A DNA stretch of 64,000 bases from Pelagibacteraceae bacterium (lineage in GTDB: Bacteria; Pseudomonadota; Alphaproteobacteria; Pelagibacterales; Pelagibacteraceae): contig JAGYIF010000002.1 of the NCBI GenBank assembly GCA_018402735.1, positions 62,001 to 126,000 on the forward strand. Reading direction: 5' to 3'. This document shows positions 1 through 7,014 of the stretch, in pieces. The notes beneath the pieces were generated by a model. That model did not search any database. It saw nothing but the letters and a program-made list of their open reading frames with translations, and was not told the DNA's origin. Both the position numbers and the translations under genes were made by a program. Positions within the stretch are counted from its first letter, which is position 1. The number at the start of each line of letters is the position of its first letter.

Positions 1-315
1 CATAGCCGAAAGCGGCAGCAGGCTGCCGCAGTCCAAGGTCTGAAACTCAAAGGCCCGATGATGGCCTCGGAGGTTCGGGTGGTTTCCCTGGCTGAGGAGA
101 TCGTTCTGCGGGGTGCCTTTCGCGAGTTTCGCGACCCATGCGGCGGAAACATCGGCGAGGATCACCTTTTCGGAAACAGCGAGCTTGCGGATCCGGGCGA
201 TGAGGGAGGACATCGCGGGCGAAACGCCCGGCTCGTTCTTGACGAGGACGGAGAGGGTGTGGCCGTGGGAGATGGGAGCGGAGTTTGGCTTCCACCAGCA
301 TTCCGGCAGTGCCTT
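1..315 (-). pseudogene. C-terminal fragment of an SGNH/GDSL-type hydrolase, running off the left edge
   Basis: Reading the minus strand in one open frame from an in-frame TAA at 316-318 gives about 100 residues with no ATG until position 213. The stretch contains QGNHPNLRGH, which resembles the block V catalytic region of SGNH hydrolases (usually DxxHPN followed by GH), preceded by an ADVSAAW segment typical of the strand before it. The N-terminal GDS and GxND blocks are absent: the frame is closed by the stop and the upstream 120 bases show no homologous reading. The homology appears to end at the GHH residues, after which the frame enters a hairpin sequence at the window edge. I read it as a decayed or truncated gene; the left edge prevents certainty. 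Confidence 0.4.
12..29. repeat. Perfect 8-bp inverted repeat (hairpin) at the window edge
   Basis: GCGGCAGC and GCTGCCGC are separated by two bases. The hairpin lies exactly where homology of the SGNH fragment ends. A loosely similar GAAGCGGCAGCA string occurs near 62424 beside another gene remnant, so it may belong to a dispersed palindromic family, but the second match is weak. Confidence 0.35.
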
Positions 316-441
316 TTACGTTGATGCCGTAGATAAAAAAATCTCCTCACCAAGAATCCGAAATTCGGTTATGATTCCGGCGAAGTTCGTGTGATCAATC
401 CGCTCTTCTGAAACGTATCGTAAATCACATTCCCTTCTCTC

Positions 442-1773
442 ATGCCTGATACCATCACCACACCATCCCAGAAAACCGGCACCCGCGCGGGCAACTATTT
501 CATCTCGAACTATCCGCCGTTTTCCTTCTGGTCGGAGGAAAACGCCGCCGCCGTCGAGGAAGCCTACGCCGCCCCCCCTTCCGGCGAAGTGCCCGCGCTC
601 GGCCTCTATCATCACATCCCTTTTTGCCGGAAACGCTGCCACTTCTGCTACTTCCGCGTTTACACCGACAAGAACGCCGACCAAATCAAGCACTACCTCG
701 ACTCCACCGTCCGCGAGCTGGAAATGATGGCCCGCAAGCCGCTCATTGCAGGCCGCAAGCCCCACTTCATCTACTTCGGCGGCGGCACACCGTCTTATCT
801 ATCCGCCAAACAGCTCGTCGATCTAACAGACCGCATGAAGGCCCTGCTCCCGTGGGACGCGGCGGAGGAAGTCGCCTTCGAGTGCGAACCCGGAACCCTC
901 AACCCCGGCAAGCTCACCGCCATCAAGGACATTGGCGTCACCCGCCTCTCTCTCGGCATCGAGAATTTCGACGACCGCATCCTCGAAATCAACGGCCGCG
1001 CCCATCGCACCAAGGAAGTCTGGCGCGCCTACGAACGCGCCCGCGCCGAAGATTTCGACCAGGTCAACATCGACCTCATCGCCGGGATGCTGGAGGAGAC
1101 CGAGGAAAACTGGCAGAACAACATCGCCAAGACCCTCGAACTCGCCCCCGATTCCGTCACGATCTACCAGATGGAGGTGCCCTACAACACGGGCATCTAC
1201 AAGGACATGAAAGCCAGCGGCAGCCTCGTCGCACCCATCGCGGATTGGGAAACGAAACGCCGCTGGGTCAAGGAAGCCTTCGCCGAGCTCGAAGCCAACG
1301 GCTACACCATCTCCTCCGGCTACACCGCCGTGAAAAACCCCGAACGCACCAAGTTCATCTACCGCGATTCCCTCTGGGGCGGGGCCGATCTGTTAGGCCT
1401 CGGCGTGGCCTCGTTCTCCCATGCCAAAGGTGTCCACTATCAGAACCTCACGGAAATCGACGACTACGACGCCGCGATCTCCGCCGGCCGCATGCCGATC
1501 AAGCGCGCCCTCAAAACCACCGAGGAGGAACGCATGATCCGCGAGTTCATCCTCCAGATGAAACTCGGCCGCGTGAAAGCCGATTATTTCCAACGGAAAT
1601 TCGGCATCCATATCCTCGAACGCTTCGCCGCCCCGCTCGCCCAAATCGAATCCGAAGGCCTGCTCACCATCGAGGACGCCACCATCGACCTCACCCGCGA
1701 CGGCCTCCTCTGCGTCGATAACCTCCTCCACGACTTCTTCCTCCCCCACCACCACACCGATAAGATCGTCTGA
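442..1773 (+). CDS. HemN/HemW-like radical SAM protein (coproporphyrinogen III oxidase family)
   Basis: 443 residues. The radical SAM cluster motif is HIPFCRKRCHFC, with cysteines at about 62, 66 and 69 (CX3CX2C), followed by YFGGGTPSYL near residue 113, the SAM-binding GGGTPS element of the HemN/HemW group. A HemN_C-type winged region (EERMIREFILQMKLGRV, about residues 350-440) closes the protein. Family members bind a 4Fe-4S cluster and either oxidatively decarboxylate coproporphyrinogen III or act as haem chaperones or other radical enzymes; the sequence does not tell which. It starts at the ATG of MPDTITT and lies about 30 bases before the 3' end of a broken AAA gene on the other strand. 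Similar enzymes are also found in specialised-metabolite loci, which is relevant because the next intact plus-strand genes are chorismate-lyase-like and halogenase-like. Confidence 0.8.
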   Translation: MPDTITTPSQKTGTRAGNYFISNYPPFSFWSEENAAAVEEAYAAPPSGEVPALGLYHHIPFCRKRCHFCYFRVYTDKNADQIKHYLDSTVRELEMMARKPLIAGRKPHFIYFGGGTPSYLSAKQLVDLTDRMKALLPWDAAEEVAFECEPGTLNPGKLTAIKDIGVTRLSLGIENFDDRILEINGRAHRTKEVWRAYERARAEDFDQVNIDLIAGMLEETEENWQNNIAKTLELAPDSVTIYQMEVPYNTGIYKDMKASGSLVAPIADWETKRRWVKEAFAELEANGYTISSGYTAVKNPERTKFIYRDSLWGGADLLGLGVASFSHAKGVHYQNLTEIDDYDAAISAGRMPIKRALKTTEEERMIREFILQMKLGRVKADYFQRKFGIHILERFAAPLAQIESEGLLTIEDATIDLTRDGLLCVDNLLHDFFLPHHHTDKIV

Positions 1774-1804
1774 ACCGACCTTTGAAATCCCCCCAGGGAA
1801 TGAC

Positions 1805-2679
1805 TCAGAGTTCCCAGAGTTTGGAAATGGGCACGGCGTAGAGCTTGAGTTCACGATCCAGCGGCAGGACGGAAGTGCCATCGTAAAGGACGACGCCGCC
1901 ATGGAAATCGGTTCCGGCTTGGGAAGCCAGGCGTTTGAGGCCATCGGCATCGGAGCTTTTGACACTCGCCGCCGCTTTCACTTCAATGCCCCACGTCCGG
2001 TTGCCCTGTGTGAGCACGCAATCGACCTCGACCTGATCTTTATCCCGATAGTGCCAGAGTCGCGTACTCGTTTCTAATCCGCCGGCTTGGATCATCACTT
2101 GCTGGAGGACAAAGGACTCCAGCAAATGCCCGAAACGCTTGCGGTCTTCCGTCCAGGTCATGGCGTTGATGTTCGCCAGTGCTGCTGCCAAACCGCTATC
2201 GCAGAGGTGGATTTTTTGGGATTTTACGAGACGCTTTCGCACGTTCCGATGCCATGGGGGGAGACGCCGGACAAGATACAGTTGCTCCAGAATGGCCAGA
2301 TACTTTTCGACCGTAGGCCGTGCATGTCCGAGGGCTTTAGCGATTTCCGAGACATTCAGTAGCTGCGCGGTCTGATGGCACAGGTATTCGAGAAAGCGTT
2401 CGATTTCCGCACCATCCCGCACTTGGCTGATGTCATGATGGTTACGGATTCGGGAAGCTCGCCGATGAAGCCCTTGGGGTCGGCCATCGCCAGCTCGTAG
2501 CTTGCGGGGTCATCTAGGCTCACAAACGCCCGATCTTGGGCGATGTGCTTCGCCAAGGTGGACTTGCCGCACTGGCGTGGCCCGAGGATGCATACGACAG
2601 GCGTGTCTGCCATGGCTGCGGCCAAGCCCGCCTCGAGGTGGCGTCTCAGGTATTCCGATGATTGGGTGGTGTTGGGCAC
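1805..2679 (-). pseudogene. AAA ATPase with DUF4143, broken by internal deletion and frameshift
   Basis: The N-terminal piece (from 2679) begins MPNTTQSSEYLRRHLEAGL and carries Walker A GPRQCGKST and a FVSLDDP segment. After GELPESVTI, where the family normally continues with the Walker B IDEVQ strand, the frame runs into nonsense and stops at 2356. A second frame (stop at 1805) resumes at DISQVRDGAEIERFL and covers the helix-turn-helix-like segment (ALGHARPTVEKYLAILE), the WHRNVRKRLVKSQKIHLCDSGL motif and the DUF4143 nuclease-like end (DQVEVDCV, WGIEVKA). Roughly 100-150 central residues, including Walker B and sensor 1, are therefore missing and the two halves are out of frame, joining near 2440. 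Such proteins normally have about 390-450 residues. An intact but only distantly related DUF4143 protein lies at 62541-63926. Confidence 0.8.
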
Positions 2680-2692
2680 GTGGGTGAATACT

Positions 2693-2748
2693 GGACAAAA
2701 TGCTCATTGGGTAAAGGACAAATTGTAATTTGATAGTCGGACAAATTG
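2693..2748. promoter_or_regulatory. Promoter region with three GGACAAAWTG repeats and a palindrome
   Basis: Directly upstream of the broken DUF4143 gene, GGACAAA(A/T)TG occurs at 2693, 2716 and 2739, and CAAATT-GT-AATTTG forms a perfect 6-bp inverted repeat at 2719-2732. Repeats of this kind in an AT-rich leader look like an operator; the regulated gene is no longer functional. The remainder up to 2929 shows no further gene. Confidence 0.35.
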
Positions 2749-2929
2749 CACAATGGGAAAGCGTGAAAATAACCTCACGGGTGGAGTGGCGCTTAAGGAT
2801 GTGCTGGATTTGCTTAGGTCATCGGCAGTTCATTTTCAGTGCGAGGAGCTTGGTTCGACCACTTCTTTCCGCATTTTCCCGCCCTGCTGTAAGAATCGCC
2901 CCTCCCTTCCCGTCACTGTTTAATCCCAA

Positions 2930-3475
2930 ATGCCAGTCTCCACCCTGCCCTCCGAACTCTCCGTCTTGCTCGCCACCTCCCACCTCGGGGTGGCGCCACT
3001 GACTTGGATCCCTGCTACTGAAGTCCCCCAACCCTACCAAAAGCTCCTCGTCCACGATCACGACATGACCTCGGAGCTCGCCGCGTTCCATGGCGATTCC
3101 ATCTCGTTCACCGTCCTCCATTCCCAGCTGGACGATCCGATCTACCTCCGCGAAGTCACCCTCCACGCCGCCACCTCCGGCATCATCGTGGAATACGGCC
3201 TGATCGAAATTCTCCTGGGCTCTTTCCCACCCGAACTCCGCTCCCGCATCCTCGCCGGAGACACCCCCCTCGGCGCCATCCTCACCACCTCCGGACTCCC
3301 CTTCCGCAGCGAACCCCAAGGCTTCTTCACCCTCCCCGCCCAAAGCCTCGCCACCATTTTCCCAGAATCTCCCACTGGAAAAATCCTATTTGGACGCTAC
3401 AATCACTTAATCGGAGACGATTCCAACATCTTCGCCCGCATCCTCGAAATCCTTCCTCTGACTCCTGACTCCTGA
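2930..3475 (+). CDS. Chorismate lyase-like (UbiC/DUF98 fold) protein
   Basis: 181 residues. The order LLVHDHDMTSELAAFHG (about 40-56), YLREVTLHA (about 80) with a following IVEYGLIEI strand, and GDTPLGAILTTSGL (about 122-135) matches the small chorismate-lyase-like family, whose members release pyruvate from chorismate to give 4-hydroxybenzoate or bind related aromatic acids. The expected arginine and glutamate of the active site can be seen as LREV and VEYG, but I cannot verify catalysis. The last codons (LTPDS-stop) are made of a 7-bp tandem repeat that continues into the intergenic gap. The next gene, 70 bases on, is an FAD oxidoreductase of the halogenase group. The pair suggests an aromatic product such as a pigment or quinone-like compound, which is inference. 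Confidence 0.65.
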   Translation: MPVSTLPSELSVLLATSHLGVAPLTWIPATEVPQPYQKLLVHDHDMTSELAAFHGDSISFTVLHSQLDDPIYLREVTLHAATSGIIVEYGLIEILLGSFPPELRSRILAGDTPLGAILTTSGLPFRSEPQGFFTLPAQSLATIFPESPTGKILFGRYNHLIGDDSNIFARILEILPLTPDS

Positions 3476-3528
3476 CTCCTGACTCCCGACTCCCGACTCC
3501 CGACTCCCGACTCCCGATCACCGATCAC
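3460..3528. repeat. 7-bp tandem repeat GACTCCY, eight perfect units plus two degenerate
   Basis: Units start at 3460, 3467, 3474, 3481, 3488, 3495, 3502 and 3509 (three GACTCCT, five GACTCCC), followed by GATCACC and GATCAC. Because 7 is not a multiple of 3, the repeat supplies both the final codons and the TGA stop (3473-3475) of the upstream gene; a change in copy number upstream of the stop would alter the C-terminus. Confidence 0.9.
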
Positions 3529-3545
3529 TTCCAACTCAATCTCCA

Positions 3546-4799
3546 ATGCACTACGATGCCATCATCATCGGCGGCGGCCCCGCCGGCACTACCTCCGCTA
3601 CCCTCCTTGCCGAGAAAGGCCACCGCGTCCTACTCGTCGAGAAGACGACCTTTCCCCGCTACCACGTCGGCGAGTCCCTCATGCCGTTCTGCTGGTTCAC
3701 GCTGAATCGCCTCGGCGTCCTCGACCGCATGGAGGAGATCGGTTTCACCCGCAAACACAGCGTCCAGTTCGCTACCACCGACGGGAAAGTCTCCGCCCCA
3801 TTCTACTTTTTCCAGCACTTCGATCATCCCGCCGCGACCACCTGGCAGGTCGAGCGCCAGGACTTCGATCTCATGCTCCTCAACAACGCCCGCTCCAAAG
3901 GCGTCGAAGTCCGTGAGAACACCACCGCCCTCGATTTTCTCAAATCCAGTGACCGCATCACCGGCATCCGCGCCCGCACCGGCGATGAGGATCCCTTCGA
4001 AGCCACCGCACCCATCACCCTCGACTGCACCGGCCGCGACGCGCTCTACCAGAGGAAACACGGCACCCGCCACCGCGACCCGATGCTCAACAAGGTTTCC
4101 ATCTGGACCCTCTATCAGGACGCGAAACGCGACACCGGCCTTGAAGAAGGAGCAACCACCATCGCCTATCTGCCGGAAGGCGGCTGGTTCTGGAACATCC
4201 CGCTGCGTAACGGCGTCGTCAGCTCCGGCATCGTCGCCGAGCGCGATTACCTCTTCAAACCCGGTGAAACCCGCGATCCCGCCGAAATCTACGCCCGCGA
4301 AATCGAGAACAACGCGTGGGTCAAGGAGCACCTCTCCGTCGGCACACAGTTCGGCGAATACTGGGTCACCGGCGAATATTCCTACCGCGCCGAACACTGC
4401 GCCAACGACGGCCTCGTCCTCGTCGGCGACGCCTTCGCTTTCCTCGATCCCGTGTTCTCGTCAGGCGTCTTCCTCGCCCTCAAATCCGGCGAAATGGCCG
4501 CCGACGCTGCCCACGCTGCCCTCGAAAAAGGCGATACCTCCGCCGCCGCCTTCGCCCATTATGGAGAGGATCTTTGCGGCCACATCGAGACCATGCGCCG
4601 CATCGTTTACGCCTTTTACGACAAGGACTTCAGCTTCGCCAAACTCATCCGCAAATACCCCGACCTCCGCCCGAAACTCACCGACGTCCTCATCGGCAAC
4701 GTCGAAGGTAAAGACTACACCGACCTCGCCCAAGCCATCGCCGATTTCGCGGAACTGCCCGAGCCGCTCGACTACGGACGCGTTCCCGCAGCGGTCTGA
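3546..4799 (+). CDS. FAD-dependent oxidoreductase, tryptophan-halogenase/geranylgeranyl-reductase type
   Basis: 417 residues. An N-terminal Rossmann dinucleotide site IIGGGPAGTTSA (residues 6-17) is followed by LLVEKTTFPRYHVGESLMP, the typical halogenase-superfamily region. GGWFWNIPL near residue 215 corresponds to the WxWxIP motif that distinguishes flavin-dependent halogenases from monooxygenases, and GLVLVGDAFAFLDPVFSSG is the second FAD-contacting segment. No signal peptide is seen, so it is probably cytoplasmic or membrane-associated. It could halogenate, hydroxylate or dehydrogenate an aromatic or carrier-bound substrate. The preceding chorismate-lyase-like gene would be a plausible supplier of 4-hydroxybenzoate. 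No carrier protein, ketosynthase or flavin reductase gene is visible nearby. Confidence 0.75.
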   Translation: MHYDAIIIGGGPAGTTSATLLAEKGHRVLLVEKTTFPRYHVGESLMPFCWFTLNRLGVLDRMEEIGFTRKHSVQFATTDGKVSAPFYFFQHFDHPAATTWQVERQDFDLMLLNNARSKGVEVRENTTALDFLKSSDRITGIRARTGDEDPFEATAPITLDCTGRDALYQRKHGTRHRDPMLNKVSIWTLYQDAKRDTGLEEGATTIAYLPEGGWFWNIPLRNGVVSSGIVAERDYLFKPGETRDPAEIYAREIENNAWVKEHLSVGTQFGEYWVTGEYSYRAEHCANDGLVLVGDAFAFLDPVFSSGVFLALKSGEMAADAAHAALEKGDTSAAAFAHYGEDLCGHIETMRRIVYAFYDKDFSFAKLIRKYPDLRPKLTDVLIGNVEGKDYTDLAQAIADFAELPEPLDYGRVPAAV

Positions 4800-4917
4800 T
4801 TGAATTCGCTCCGGTTGTGATTCTCTTTTTCAGTCGTACAGGTTTCTCCCTAATAGAGGCACCCTTTCCAATAGTTCCAGTCTTGCGTCTTGTGTCTCCA
4901 AGTCTTGAGTCTCCGAA

Positions 4918-6261
4918 ATGAACTTCGCCTTCCTCACTCCCGGCACCGGCTCCTACTATTGCGGAGCCTGTATGCGCGACAATGCCCTCGCGAAATCGCT
5001 CCTTGCCGCCGGCCACCAGGTTTCCCTGTTGCCGATGTATCTTCCGCTTCAGCTCGATGAGGAAATGCTGCCGCAAACGCAAATCCCGATCTTCTTTGGC
5101 GGCATCAATGTCTATCTCCAGCAGAAAATGTCCCTCTTCCGCCACACTCCCCGCTGGTTGGACAACATCCTCAATCACTCCGGCCTCCTCCGCTCCGCCG
5201 CCAAACGCAGCCACATGACTTCCGCCCACACACATGGCGCGATGGCACTGGCCATGCTCCGCATCGAGGACAGCCACTTCGGCAAGGAACTCGACAAACT
5301 CATCGACTGGCTCGCCACCGACAAGCCGGACATCCTCTGCCTCGGCACCGCCCTCCAAGCCGGCATGATTCGCCAGCTCAAGCAACGACTCGGCGTGAAA
5401 ATCATCTGCTATTTCCAGGGCGAGGACAGCTTCCTCGACGGCCTCCCCGAACCCTTCAAGACCGATTGCCGGGCCGAACTCCGCAGCCGCCTCGTCGATG
5501 CCGACCTCCTTGTGGCTCCCAGTCAGTTTTATGCCGACCTCATGCGCCAGCGACTCAATGCGCCCGAACTTCATATCGAAGTCATGCCCAACGGGATCGA
5601 CCTCGAAGGCTACCACCCACCCAAGCCATCCACTCCACCCGTCATCGGCTACCTCGCCCGCATGATCCGGGAAAAAGGGCTGCCGGAACTCGTCGAGGCA
5701 TTCATCCATCTCCGTAACACCCTCAAACAACCCGACGCCCGTCTGCACATCGCCGGAGCCGCTACCGCAGGCGATTCCGCGCTCATCGCAGAACTCAAAC
5801 AACAGCTCAAAGCCGCCGGACTCAGCGAACAGGTCATCTGGTCACCCAACATTTCCCGCGAAGAAAAAGCGGACATGCTCTCCTCGCTGACGATTTTCTC
5901 CGTCCCTGCGACCTACCCGGAAGCCTTCGGGCTTTATCTGATAGAAGCACTGGCCAGCGGCGTGCCTGTCGTGCAGCCCCGAGCCTCCTCGTTTCCTGAA
6001 ATCGTCGAAGGGAGCGGCGGCGGCGTGCTTATCCCGCCCGGCGACCCCATCGCCCTCGCTACCGCCTGGCACGAACTCCTCAACCGCCCCGATGCCCTCC
6101 AATCCTTCCGGGAAAAGGGTCGCGACGCCGCGGAAAATCACTACAGCGTCTCCGCCATGCGCGAGCGGTTCCTCGCCCAAGCGAAGAAATTAGTAAAGTT
6201 CGAATCGACCTCTAATGCGCGATTCACCGCAGATGTATCATGCGCTAGCACTGATTCATAA
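4918..6261 (+). CDS. GT4-family glycosyltransferase
   Basis: 447 residues. The N-terminal half begins MNFAFLTPGTGSYYCGACMRDNALAKSLLAAGH, a GT-B donor-site glycine-rich start with an unusual CGAC element shared by a bacterial GT4 subgroup. The C-terminal half has VIGYLARMIREKGLPELVEAF (about 240-262) and EAFGLYLIEALASGVPVVQP (about 337-356), the E-x7-E nucleotide-sugar site of GT4. A sugar is therefore probably transferred from a nucleotide donor to a lipid or glycan acceptor. It is the last gene of the plus-strand run that contains the halogenase-like gene, with a 118-base gap, so it may glycosylate the same product or be unrelated. It ends convergent with the response regulator gene. Confidence 0.8.
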   Translation: MNFAFLTPGTGSYYCGACMRDNALAKSLLAAGHQVSLLPMYLPLQLDEEMLPQTQIPIFFGGINVYLQQKMSLFRHTPRWLDNILNHSGLLRSAAKRSHMTSAHTHGAMALAMLRIEDSHFGKELDKLIDWLATDKPDILCLGTALQAGMIRQLKQRLGVKIICYFQGEDSFLDGLPEPFKTDCRAELRSRLVDADLLVAPSQFYADLMRQRLNAPELHIEVMPNGIDLEGYHPPKPSTPPVIGYLARMIREKGLPELVEAFIHLRNTLKQPDARLHIAGAATAGDSALIAELKQQLKAAGLSEQVIWSPNISREEKADMLSSLTIFSVPATYPEAFGLYLIEALASGVPVVQPRASSFPEIVEGSGGGVLIPPGDPIALATAWHELLNRPDALQSFREKGRDAAENHYSVSAMRERFLAQAKKLVKFESTSNARFTADVSCASTDS

Positions 6262-6383
6262 CATGCGGTATTAAGCAATGATGCAAGGGATTCATCTTGG
6301 CTGTAATCGTAAAGTGATCGAGAAAATCAGCTAACGAATCCCGCGTGGTAGGATCCGGAACACCGATCGTCCGTAATCTGTTC

Positions 6384-6998
6384 CTAGACCTGCACCAAAC
6401 CACGCTGAACCGCGAGAATCGCCGCTTCGGTGCGGGTTTCCACACCGAGTTTTGCTAGGATATTGCGGACATGCGCTTTGACTGTGAATTCATTGGCTGC
6501 GAGAACGCGGGCGATATCTTTGTTGGATAGTCCGCGAGCGACCAGCGCTAGAATTTCTAACTCACGGGCTGTGAGCACTTGGAAGGCGGCTCGTTCGGCG
6601 AGGCGTTCCGCGACGGCGGGTGGCAGATACTGGCGACCCTCGATCACTGCGCGAACAGCAGCTTCGAGTTGAATGCTGGGAATGCTTTTTAATAGGTAGC
6701 CACTCGCCCCGGCAGCCATGGCACGGTGGATGTCCTCATCACCATCATAGGTGGTCAGCATCAGCACACGTGCGTCGGGTTGAGCCTTGCGGATGATTTT
6801 CAGGGCGTCGATTCCCGTGCCATCGGGCATCTGCAGATCCAGCAAGGTCAGGTCCGGTTGATGCTGGGCGTGGGCGGCGATGGTTTCAGCCACATTGGCG
6901 GCCTCTGCTACGACCTCGAAGTCAGGGCGCAGGTCGAGCACCACACGCAAACCCTCGCGGAAGAGTTCGTGATCGTCGGCAATCAGGATACGGATCAT
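6384..6998 (-). CDS. NarL/FixJ-family response regulator
   Basis: 204 residues from the ATG of MIRILIADDHELF; a GTG 19 codons earlier is open but overlaps the kinase gene and lacks homology. The receiver domain (about 1-120) shows the acidic pair ADD, phospho-acceptor D in LTLLDLQMPDGTG and LLKS near the conserved lysine. The LuxR-type helix-turn-helix (LTARELEILALVARGLSNKDIARVL) occupies about 140-200. It lies 16 bases after the histidine kinase gene and almost certainly forms a two-component pair with it. Divergent plus-strand genes begin with a secreted GH5 enzyme. A 16-bp inverted repeat found in front of that gene and again in front of the next repeat-protein gene is a candidate binding site for this regulator. 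Confidence 0.92.
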   Translation of the reverse strand: MIRILIADDHELFREGLRVVLDLRPDFEVVAEAANVAETIAAHAQHQPDLTLLDLQMPDGTGIDALKIIRKAQPDARVLMLTTYDGDEDIHRAMAAGASGYLLKSIPSIQLEAAVRAVIEGRQYLPPAVAERLAERAAFQVLTARELEILALVARGLSNKDIARVLAANEFTVKAHVRNILAKLGVETRTEAAILAVQRGLVQV

Positions 6999-7014
6999 GG
7001 AAATGGTTATTCTA

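Noticed and set aside
4690-5802. 370-codon minus-strand frame opposite the GT4 gene
   Set aside because: Composition is that of a shadow frame; the GT4 motifs on the plus strand are decisive.
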